In this document: piece by piece, positions 37,401-45,089 of the stretch
Layout: each line of letters begins with the position of its first letter
Position numbering within the stretch: position 1 is the stretch's first letter
NCBI RefSeq assembly: GCF_000224145.3
Contig: NC_020175.2
Location: 3,300,381-3,364,380, forward strand
Reading direction: 5' to 3'
Source of the DNA: Ciona intestinalis
Taxonomy: Eukaryota; Chordata; Ascidiacea; Phlebobranchia; Cionidae
Length of the DNA stretch: 64,000 nt
Program-made: the position numbers and the translations under genes
Notes under the pieces: generated by a model
Databases searched by the model: none
Seen by the model: only the letters and a program-made list of their open reading frames with translations
What the model was told of the DNA's origin: nothing

Positions 37401-40400
37401 GATCATGTTTTAACTTTTAAACAATTACCAACGGTCTATGAGAGTCGTTGGGATACGGTTTTATAATTCTTTAAATGTTCTTTGTTTACAATATCCGAAT
37501 ATCCTGATCATGTTTTTAAACAATTACCAACGGTCTATGGGAGTCGTGGGGATACGGTTTTATAATTCTTTAAATGTTCTTTGTTTACTACCAAATGAGA
37601 CGAAAAAATTGAATGAAAAGGTGTCCTATCTTCCCCCACCCTACTTTACGTCTATGCGTTATTTTCCCTGACTGTTTGCGGCCAATACATAGGATTACAT
37701 GGCCATATTCCCTAGACGGCCATCGAGTATAGGGCTAAACAATGGATAAGTGACCTGGGTCTCGTTTCTAGTTTGATTGACAGCTGAAAGAAGCGTGGCG
37801 CGCCATCTGTTAATTTACAAAATAGCGAAAAAAGATTGAAGCCATCTGCGAATGTCATTAAGACAGTTCCAAAAAAACGTAATTAGCAAATCAAAAATTC
37901 GCTCTATTGGATCTGATTTATAAATTAGTAATGCCGGAAAAATTCTATTATTTTTTAATCGAATTTTCAATGCTGCGTTGCAACTTAAAACCACATAGGC
38001 GCACTGTAGTTTATTTCAGACTAACGCTTGCTGGATTTTCGCTCATTATTTTCAGTTTGCTACGAGTTCATAGCTTGCTCTCATACCATTTAAGGTAAAT
38101 GATATACTGTAACATTTTGGTATTATTGTACGTTTAATTTGCAAAAACACAGGAACCAACGCTATATACATTGTTTATATTTCTATTATCCTTTTAACAA
38201 ATTTCGTCAGAAAAACATAATATTCTGCACGCTTTAAAGTAGTTACTGTCACTATTTCATCCCATTTTTTTCTAAATTTCTAAATATCTGCTACTTTGCA
38301 TCGTCGGTCTATAAAATCTCATGTATTTAAACAGATAGGGCCATTATTTAATACAGAACAGTACGCAGCCACCACATGTTTAACCGATAAAATCGCCTTA
38401 TTACGCTTCGGTTCGGTGTTATGGTTTAATTGAGTGTATGTGTGTGGGCACCGACAATTGCTCCAAGCCAGTGGTCACTTTTAGTTTGTCTAAATTGCCA
38501 GTCATACAGAAAAAAGCACCACAAAGTTACATTCGTGGTAACTCGTATGCTTGCATGAGGTGCATTAAACAGAATACCCTTGTTATAGCGCCTGTCGTTT
38601 TCCACCCACACAAGGATAAAACAATTCCAATTCAACCTGCTTAACATATATGTGTGAAGTACCGCCATGTGACCTCGCGATTTAGGCCAAAAGTTAAGCC
38701 GTAACCATAACCCAATCCTACACATGAAATCCGACCCCTGACCCTTACATAATCCGTATCAATGTTCATAAATAATATATAACAACGACAGTAGGACAAG
38801 ATCAATGCCCCCGTTACGTCCAACCACCAAAAGCCATTCATCTGCTCCAATATATTATTACATATTGTTACCCTAATCTTAATCTTGTATTACCAATCTA
38901 GCTTTTGGCATACAGAGAATAGCGTATATCAGCACATAATAACCTTAGAAATTCAAACCATTGAACATATTTTGGCCTTTCCCGAACAGATGTTCATTTT
39001 CTAATTTATTTTGCACTCGATTGGCCTTATAAGTTTTACTACCTCTTCCAATTTTCGCTGGATTAGTCCAATTATTAAACACGTTTTTTTTTGTTTTTTT
39101 TTCAAAAATTGTTTAAATTTATCAAACAATTAAACATATTTTGGCTTTTTTCCTAAACCTATGTTAATGTTCTCAATAATTTTTCACTCGGCTTTTTACT
39201 ACTTCTCCCAATTTCGCCATTTATTTTTTTCAAAAGAATAATCCAATTATTGAACACATTTTTTTATTTTCCCGAAAAAGGCTTTAAAAAATATAAGTTC
39301 CTACACCTTAAATCAGTCGTGCCGGTTTCCAAGATGTCGATCTTATTTAATATTTTCCATAAAAACAGATCGAATACCATTTCCTCCGCATTGTTCTTGC
39401 GTATAATTTTGCCCATACACCTAGGCAAGCTAATTTTCCGCACTATTACCCAACCCCCCTTATCCGTATTTTAAAAGCGATAAATTACTCCGAAATGCAC
39501 TGTAGCTTATATAGCAGTTCATTGGCCGTGAAAAATACATTAGGGGCTAACGAAATTGTACTTTACCATTTTACCAGGGCAAGTTCCGCCTTACTTTAAA
39601 TGGGATTGTAATTATCCCGACAGCGACGGCGTGAAATTTAAACATCGGCTGTTACGCGTCGCTAATACCGGATGGGAATTGATTTTTTTCCGCCGAACTC
39701 GAATTTTGTCTCGGTGTCATTTGCGAATAAGTATAACTGAATATTGTAATGCATTTTCCCGTTTCGTTTTCGATCCTTTGATTTTAACTGACAATGAAAC
39801 TGGCATGGCTTAACAAGTATAATGAAAATAATGACACATAATTACACAGCCCACAACGCTTCGATAATTTGCATAACTGTATTGATATTACATTTCCTTT
39901 TTTCTTCACCTCTCTCGTTTGCAGTTCTTCTAATCGATCATCATCCGAAAGAGAGGAAAGCCAAACAAAGCATTCCAAGGTACCTTTACTATTTATTTTG
40001 TAAAATAAAACTCAATTTATAAAAAACCCAAGAGTAACTTAATCGATGCTTACCGAGGTAGCACCAGTTTTTTCATATATAGACGCAAAATACCTCTTTT
40101 CACAATAAATTTTAAGGTAATTTTGTTTTGCCAAGACGAAAAAAAAAACTTTTTTTTTCACAGAAAATTATCCGTATTTTTTTCATTAGGTTCGCCACCG
40201 AGAGAAGTCACGTGGAGGGTCATCAGAAGACACAAGTGACGTCACACCCACCCATAGTGCAAGTAAGTAGGCCGTGCATCGCAGCTAAATAATGCATGAT
40301 CGTTACGAATTCAACACCACCGCAATGGTAAACAACACGACCGCGCATGTACACGGATGCCGCCATCCGGTTGATTACTGTCTCGCATAAAGCCTACGTT

Positions 40401-41241
40401 GCAGACATTACCGGTGCAGTAATCGCCGTACCGTTTTTCAATGCCTATACGTCTATATACGAGGTAATACATTTCGCAAATGGCAAACGTATGCCGTACC
40501 ATATGTGGTTTTACGCTAACGGTAAACTATCTTAGGCCTTTGAGTGCCTGAATAATACGGATAAAGGTGGCTGTACACAGTATCCGGAATTCTTCCGTTT
40601 TGTCTGTTTTGTCCGGATTTCGCTGATGCATGCGGAACTCGGTAACGGGTTTGCATACGACTTCGCAAGCAAATTCGCATGCCGGATACTGTGTACAGCC
40701 ACCTTTAAACACCGAATAATCAAGAAATAGCCGTAATATAATCGCTTCGGTACAGCATATGTTCTAATACAGACCCATGGTCTAATAGTCTAAATCAAAT
40801 ACACAGATTTATTTCTGATTTAAGAATTACTAGGCAAAATGAATGGAATATTCGCGTACTGCTAAAAGCGTGTTGATACACTACAGCAGCTGGTCGTACA
40901 TAACGGTAATATTTTAAGCAAATAAATTGAAACCAGACACCCGCTTGTATTATTTACGTATTTAATATTTTATAAGTGATATTTTATAATTTTTACTTAG
41001 GGCGATTTTATTTTTGTTTTGTTTTTTTCTGGAAAATAAAACGACTATCGTATATTAGCGTTTTTTTTTAATAAAAAAAACGAAAAAAAACGGAACATAA
41101 TTAAAAAAAAAACAAGGGATGAAACCAAGTAAAAAATATATTATTTTAATTCTTTTAGGAGATAAAAATAACGATGACGTTGCAAGTGACGTTTCCGTGA
41201 CGTCAGAGAAGTACCGCAGCGAAGGAGAACTGACGTCATGA
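22477..41241 (+). CDS. SFSWAP: SFSWAP (SFRS8), SURP/RS-domain splicing regulator, complete
   Basis: Twenty-three exons: 22477-22548, 22969-23174, 23369-23378 (tentative), 24832-24925, 25189-25400, 25972-26133, 26565-26633, 27144-27254, 27638-27773, 28122-28317, 28875-29051, 29338-29384, 29768-29915, 30475-30561, 34937-35154, 35352-35462, 35916-36070, 36453-36587, 36939-37031, 37180-37272, 39925-39979, 40190-40262, 41159-41241. Domains in order: SWAP N-terminal domain ([14 protein letters not shown] ... [25 protein letters not shown]); SURP1 ([20 protein letters not shown] ... [10 protein letters not shown]); [27 protein letters not shown] leading into SURP2 ([19 protein letters not shown]); [26 protein letters not shown]; then an Arg/Ser-rich tail. 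Animal SFSWAP regulates alternative splicing in the nucleus, including its own transcript in flies. Phases join throughout except between exons 11 and 12. One intron uses a GC donor. Intron 14 hosts STPG4 on the other strand. Confidence 0.94.
23369..23378 (+). other. SFSWAP: tentative 10-nt microexon of SFSWAP
   Basis: Exon 2 ends GAT AG (phase 2) and exon 4 starts TTA in phase 0. The segment TTGCCCAG|GTATCAAAAG|GTAAAC supplies exactly one plus nine bases and gives D-R-Y-Q-K before LSEEE. The DRY is conserved in other SFSWAPs. A rival acceptor at TTTTGCAG|CGATG (24171) would give DSDVKCK but has no good donor. Not proven. Confidence 0.4.
26265..26442 (+). mobile_element. Ciona MITE in SFSWAP intron 6
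   Basis: Left TATATAGTAGGGTGGGGGGA, right CCCCACACTAGTATATATAT, with the family core GTAGTAAACTAAG. Confidence 0.86.
26848..27132 (+). repeat. SINE copy in SFSWAP intron 7
   Basis: Begins with a tRNA-like head (GCCACAATGGTTAGCCTGTC, then GTTGAGGGTTCAAGCCC). Runs to the tail GGTAACGCATAAGCAGGCAC and AAAGCAAGTTACATTC. It ends just upstream of the exon 8 acceptor. Confidence 0.82.
27848..28049 (+). repeat. two tandem units of about 102 bp, SFSWAP intron 9
   Basis: GGTTTTAGGCCAGATTTGAC starts at 27850 and again at 27952. Both units carry CCCCAACAGCTTTGTACGTC and TTTTGATATATTCATATT with few changes. Related single copies of the GGCCAGATTTGGCCCATTACC motif occur at 25856-25895 and 43525-43560, so the unit derives from a dispersed repeat. 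Confidence 0.85.
28652..28830 (+). mobile_element. Ciona MITE in SFSWAP intron 10, 5' end lost
   Basis: Starts ATATAGAAAGATGGGACACC, lacking the GTAGGGTGGGG part. The right end CTTCCCCCACCCTACTATAT is intact. It ends 44 bases before the exon 11 acceptor. Preceding bases 28590-28650 look like a SINE tail fragment (ACGACTGTCGTTTTCC). Confidence 0.85.
29560..29762 (+). repeat. imperfect minisatellite of AATTTAAAAATTTACCCACT units
   Basis: About eight units of roughly 22-25 bases built on ATTTAAAA.TTTACCCACTG fill SFSWAP intron 12 up to the exon 13 acceptor, so the last units form its polypyrimidine tract. Confidence 0.8.
29936..30235 (+). repeat. tandem SINE-tail-like repeats, SFSWAP intron 13
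   Basis: Three to four units of about 85-95 bases each contain a variant of GTAACTTATTTATCC(A/T)(C/T)GCATGGTTGGGCAA and ACAGTTGTTATAAC. They resemble the inverted 3' tail of the SINE. Confidence 0.6.
30608..30808 (-). mobile_element. Ciona MITE in SFSWAP intron 14
   Basis: Left TACTGTGGGGTAAGATGGGA, right CTTACCCCACCATACTATAT, with the core in reverse orientation. Confidence 0.88.
31204..34624 (-). CDS. STPG4: STPG4 (sperm-tail PG-rich repeat protein), complete, nested in an SFSWAP intron
   Basis: Six exons, minus strand, join in phase to 286 residues: 34448-34624, 33643-33793, 33042-33199, 32450-32550, 31623-31736, 31204-31363. After a Ciona-specific N-terminus comes [24 protein letters not shown] and NPIQATYNF; then [50 protein letters not shown]; and [11 protein letters not shown] with [15 protein letters not shown] at the end. 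The order and spacing match vertebrate STPG4 (also called GSE/C2orf61), whose STPG/SHIPPO repeats (P-G-P-G-x-Y) are typical of microtubule-associated axonemal proteins. Vertebrate STPG4 is gonad-expressed and reported in germ cells and the paternal pronucleus. The whole gene lies between SFSWAP exons 14 and 15 in antisense. An AATAAA (plus-strand TTTATT 31184-31189) follows the stop closely. Confidence 0.9.
31415..31595 (+). mobile_element. Ciona MITE, in STPG4 intron 5
   Basis: Left TTATAGTAGGGTGGGGGAAG, right CCCCACCCTACTATATA. It lies within the last intron of the nested STPG4, so also within SFSWAP intron 14. Confidence 0.88.
32721..33025 (+). repeat. degenerate SINE copy between STPG4 exons 3 and 4
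   Basis: The GGCGCCCGGATAACGG-like head and CGGTGCTCGAAGCCGCTACT are degraded. The tail ACAAAGTTACATACGCGGCA ACTCGTAAGCTGGC is clear. Confidence 0.55.
33361..33620 (+). repeat. tandem, B-box-containing units of about 110-120 bp
   Basis: GGTTCGAATCTCGGCGTCGC, GGTTCGAATCTCTGGGTCGC and GGTTCAAATACCAGCCTCGC occur at regular spacing. Each is followed by CCGTAAAATAAACC-like text in the first two units. The motif is the Pol III B-box of a SINE head. Located in STPG4 intron 2. Confidence 0.55.
33838..33985 (+). repeat. SINE 3' tail fragment
   Basis: Contains GCGTGGTAACTCGTAAGCTG, GGCACTAGGTGTATGAACAC, GCGTTTACCGGCCACGAGGA and AAAGCAAGTTACATTTATTC. STPG4 intron 1. Confidence 0.75.
35165..35260 (+). 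repeat. partial SINE fragment, SFSWAP intron 15
   Basis: GCAAGACACTTAACAG, CTCCAACCGAGTGGTCACTT and AAATTATCAGCTATAC match the SINE middle. Confidence 0.65.
36230..36425 (-). mobile_element. MITE of the second (ACTGTGGGGTAAG) subfamily, SFSWAP intron 17
   Basis: Starts AACACTGTGGGGTAAGATGG. Contains ATTATGTCCCATATTTCCTA and CGTTTATTTAACAATAACTA. Ends CTTAACCTACTATATA. Located 28 bases before exon 18. Confidence 0.75.
36679..36742 (+). mobile_element. truncated Ciona MITE (5' third)
   Basis: TATTGGGGGGGGAGATGGGA, then ACACCTTTTTATTCTATTTT and TTTTGTAGTACACC. The rest is missing. Confidence 0.7.
37338..37647 (-). mobile_element. Ciona MITE with an internal ~105 bp tandem duplication, SFSWAP intron 20
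   Basis: The outer ends are ordinary (CTGTGGGGTAAGATAGG at the left, CTTCCCCCACCCTACTTTAC at the right). The core from CATAATATCCAGATATCCTG to TTAAATGTTCTTTGTTTAC occurs twice in a row (about 37383-37488 and 37491-37590). Confidence 0.85.
38436..38625 (+). repeat. partial SINE copy, SFSWAP intron 20
   Basis: GTGTGTGGGCACCGACAATT, GCTCCAAGCCAGTGGTCACT, and the tail CGTGGTAACTCGTATGCTTG with ACAAGGATAAAAC. The surrounding 38626-39924 shows no repeat or exon I can support. Confidence 0.7.
40562..40707. mobile_element. short MITE with perfect 26-bp terminal inverted repeats
   Basis: TAAAGGTGGCTGTACACAGT ATCCGG opens the element and its exact reverse complement closes it, giving 146 bp in SFSWAP intron 22. 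The outermost TA on each side fits a TA target duplication (Tc1/mariner type). It is unrelated to the TATAGTAGGG family, and no second copy exists in this window. Identical ends suggest recent movement. Confidence 0.85.
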
Positions 41242-42562
41242 AAGTGACAGGACAAAATTTCCTTGTTGCGTATGTATGTGTCTCCTATAACTAGTATAGT
41301 GAGATGGGAAAGATGGGACACATTTTTATTTTACTTCGTCCCATTTGGTCGGAAACAAAGGACATCGTAAAATGGCCCTTTTTAAAACGTAATCTTATCT
41401 ATTAAATTTGCCCAAAATAGTGACCAATATATAGAGGGCGGGAAAGATGGCCCACCTTTTTATTTTATTTTCTCGTCCAGTTAGGTAGTAGTAAAGAAAG
41501 AACATTCAAATAATTATAAAACCGAATCCTTACGACTTCCATAGACCGTTGGTAATTGTTTAAAACACGATCAGGATTTTTCGATATTACGAGCTAAAGG
41601 TGTCCCGTCTTCCCCTACCTTACTATATGTTTTCTTTCAGATAAAAACAAGTTTCACGTGTAACACGATAGTTCACCGCGTGAAATGATCGTGATTTAAA
41701 TCATATGAAGTGGACACCATACTGAATGAATACGTGAACGGACGTCGGATTTCACAATTAAATATTTGCCTTTCTTTATATTATACTGCCTATACTTGAA
41801 AACAATGTATTATAGTAAACTGTTGCAGTTTCGGGCACAGTTTTATTTTAAATGCAGGTCAGGTTGTAGTGCGTTTGTTGTTGAAATTCTGTCGATTAAA
41901 ACCTGGTTAGGCAATTGACTGTGCGTCCAGTACGCCTGAGTTACAGTTGATATTCTGTTGGTTTTTAAGTTCGGTTTTTCCGAGAAAATAGAGTATGGTG
42001 TGGGGAGACAGGACACTTTCAGCACAGCCTATATACGGTTTTATATTACTTAAATGTTTTTTGTTTACTATTAAATTAGACGGTAAAAAAGAATGAAAAG
42101 ATGTCCCGTCTCCCCCCCCCCAAAAAACCCCTACTATGTACATTCGGTGTGTTTTCAAAAGATTTTTTTCCCGAGAAAATGTCTGGTAGATTCCCGACTG
42201 AATTTTTATACCGAATTAGTAATCGGACTAGGGTTTTTTGCTGTTACCCAATGTGCCCTTTCTGGCTGTGCATTTTTCTGCACTTTGGCTTATACAACAT
42301 ACAGTGTTTTTACACAAAAACGCATATCCATTTTGTAAATCTTACAGGTTGCCCGATGCGTTTACTCAATCCTGTCACTCTTACACGGCCATTCATTGCA
42401 ACATAGTTGGCTTTATACATTTATTGAACGAGCATGTAACAAGACGTAGTGCAAAGTAAAATTAACCAAAGTGTGCACAACAAATATATCGACAGCCCTA
42501 CGTGGGCAAAATGTATCCATTAATAAAGTCACGATGTCCAATGTATTTTCCTATATATACAT
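41242..42562. other. spacer between SFSWAP and the LF precursor, with three MITE copies
   Basis: The two 3' ends face each other. MITEs: a truncated copy 41292-41400 (TAGTGAGATGGGAAAGATGG), a full copy 41428-41630 (TATATAGAGGGCGGGAAAGA ... TACCTTACTATATG), and a shortened reverse copy 41991-42140 ending in a C-run. TTTATT at 42420-42425 is a minus-strand AATAAA, 137 bases after the LF stop. No other gene seen. Confidence 0.75.
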
Positions 42563-44906
42563 TTAACTACGTCGGAAAAGAAACGGGATGCTTTCGCCGC
42601 GGTCTTCCAGGTAATGAGCAGAAGTATCACGTTTGAATAGGCTGTGCAGATTGCCTCGTTGCTTCGTATCGTCGTTGGAGCTGTCGTCTTCAGGATATTC
42701 TGTTGCTTCTGATAATCTTTTAAATAGGCCCTGGAAGTTGGGGTAACGTTTGGGAAGGGCCTGAGCTTCTGAGCTGCGCTTAAACGAGCCTTGTGTCGCT
42801 GAATCCCGCTTGAACAAACCCTGTAGACGAGCATCGCTGCGTTTGAACAGGCCTAGCAGACCCCGTTTGAAAAGCCCTAGCATTCCGGGGCTTCTCTTAA
42901 ATAAGCCCATGCTGTTATAGCGCTTAAACAAGTCTGGAAGATGGGGGTTATGGCGCTTAAAAAGTCCTTGAAAACCAGGGTAACGCTTAAACAAAGACTG
43001 GAAGCGTTTATCCGACTGGATAGACTCAGCTTGTCCGGGACTGTAATCGTTGTTTTCTTCGTCGCTGTTTCGATTTTCTGCCAGGAAAGGATTATCTTCT
43101 GCATCTAAAAATACATTTAAATATAAAAATAGTTTTAGTTTAGAAAAGAAAAATATATTTGGCGTAAATATATTTTAACATAAAAAAAAAGTTAAATTAA
43201 AAATTCATCCAAAATTAAAAAAGTAATCTTACTGTCAAGCTGTCCGTTCTCTTCTGCGATCATTTTTTGTTGCATCGGAATAAGGATATTATACAGGAGT
43301 TGGTCATATAATTCCTCGTCGGTTTCGTCAACTGTAATCACAAATATTAAAATTTCATTGGTGAAAATTTGGCAAACGAACCAACTCGGCAATACACAGG
43401 TAAATTTCTTCCAGAATTTTTTGGCCTAAAATGTTTCGCCCAAATAAGTTAAAAACACTGTTGGGCACGCACATTATTATAAGTAATAAACAATCACAAA
43501 GTTACATATAGAATATATGTGGTAACTGTTAAGCGGGTTTTGGGGTAATGGGCCAAATCTGGCTTAAATCCTAGGTCCTCAAATAATCTATACAGAATAA
43601 AAAAACGGCGGGAACGAAACGAATGAAACACATGTTACGTTTTTTTGGTAAGCTTGCAATGAACTCTAGCAAAGATTTTAAAAATAGTATTTAATTTAAC
43701 CGATAAACAAATCACTTGAAAGTAATCTATATATAGAACTTACCATCTGTGGAGTTTAATTGATTCGTCCAGTCCAAGAAATTCTCAGGATTCCCGGTAC
43801 CCTAAAAATATTGGCGTTAATAATTTAGATTAAAATTAACGGTAACTTAATTTGAGTTGGTCTAAAATTCTAAATTATTCAGGTCACATAAGGACCGTTG
43901 ATGCCGGTGTTTATGACAACGACTGTTATTTGACCGGTCCATGATATAAAGTACGGCATAATTTATTAAAATAAAGTTTGCAGTATTTTAAATTGACTAG
44001 CTTTTAGTAGGAACCATCGCTTTAAATGTATTAAACAAACTTTGCAAGCATTTTAAACACGATCAGGATATTTGGATATCATTTGCTAAAAATGTCCCAT
44101 CTTACCCCACATAACTTAGCCAGAATTCTCCTAAACGCCGTTATGAAGCTCGACAGATATTTTAATTTTACCGGAACGGCGTTTCGGTTACTTCTAGCTA
44201 AAATTCAGGCATGGAATTGAAAGTGTCAGCAAAATGTGTTCATTTGGGACAAAGTGCACTTTAACCCAGGTTATAATAAATTTGTTTGTAATCAGTTTTA
44301 ACATTTCCGAAAGCTCTTGTCGGATAAACCTGCCCCTGTGCTGTTATGCACATTACTGTTGAATAAGTTAGGATATACCGTTAACACCTAAATCCCGTAT
44401 TTCCTGATCGTGTATTGACCAGTTAACACAACTCATTAGAGTCGCGAGGCTCGGTTATATAATCTGTAAATACTCTTTGTCTTCTGAAACAAATGAGAAA
44501 AGAAAAGGAAAATTAAAGCATGTCCTATCTTACCCCACACTACAATATGTCCCACTAATCCGCATAAATACCCCTGAAATACGGACTTTTACATTACATT
44601 ATTGATCAACATAAAATCTGATTTCTCAAGTTGATAAGAAAATTGTTTGTTTATTATTATTCATATACTCGTTTTGTTTTCAATTGCGTAGTTTTTAATC
44701 ATCCTACCTCTCTCTGTAGAAGTTGTTTTTCCACAGTGTCAACCGGCACCGCATCAGCTATGCAGCCTGCAAAACAAATTAAAAATTTTTGTCATATAAA
44801 GTTTTAGGGTTATTAAATGCATTTAAAGATTTTCAGGTACATTTAACTTACCGAAATAACAGACTACAATCGCAGCCAAAATTGAGAACTTCTTTACCAA
44901 TTTCAT
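42563..44906 (-). CDS. LF: LF-type neuropeptide precursor (Ci-LF), complete
   Basis: Five exons, minus strand, join in phase to 270 residues: 44852-44906, 44708-44766, 43744-43801, 43233-43331, 42563-43104. MKLVKKFSILAAIVVCYFG and the next exon form a signal peptide. An acidic spacer of about 110 residues follows. The last exon then encodes a run of short segments, nearly all cut out by Lys-Arg: FQSLF, YPGFQGLF, HNPHLPDLF, YNSMGLF, SPGMLGLF, GLLGLF, SDARLQGLF, DSATQGSF, SSEAQALP, YPNFQGLF, GNLHSLF and a final GESIPFLF before Arg-Arg-Ser-stop. Eight of these equal the LF peptides I recall from peptidomics of the Ciona neural complex. No Gly precedes the KR sites, so the peptides are not amidated. 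Prohormone convertase processing and secretion are inferred from the sites. Receptors are unknown to me. Confidence 0.93.
44053..44117 (+). mobile_element. MITE 3' fragment within the LF gene
   Basis: AAACACGATCAGGATATTTG, then GCTAAAAATGTCCCATCTTA and CCCCACATAACTT. Only the right third of the element remains, in LF intron 2. Confidence 0.7.
44370..44555 (-). mobile_element. degenerate MITE (second subfamily) within the LF gene
   Basis: AGGATATACCGTTAACACCT, AATCCCGTATTTCCTGATCG and CTTACCCCACACTACAATAT. LF intron 2. Confidence 0.65.
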
Positions 44907-45080
44907 CGTCTTTATTCAAGTTGTAATAAGCTTATAACTTAACTGCGTAAAAAATATCCAAATTTAGTTTCATAAGAACGCGACAGTCAATTCTGCCAAT
45001 TAAATTCCACGCGAATCCTGCAGAGTGTGGCCTGTACTCTCTCTGGTTTTAAGCTGGCTGAAGTGCGTGCATTCAATCCT

Positions 45081-45089
45081 TATATAAGC
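45081..45089 (-). promoter_or_regulatory. candidate TATA box for the LF precursor
   Basis: On the minus strand GCTTATATAAGG lies about 175 bases upstream of the LF start codon, which leaves room for a ~145-base 5' UTR. The motif is a good TATA consensus; no transcript start is known to me. Confidence 0.4.

Noticed and set aside
37438..37671. ORF with repeated [19 protein letters not shown] segments, and a similar one at 47458
   Set aside because: Both are translations of MITE cores, seen in several copies; no evidence of expression or selection.
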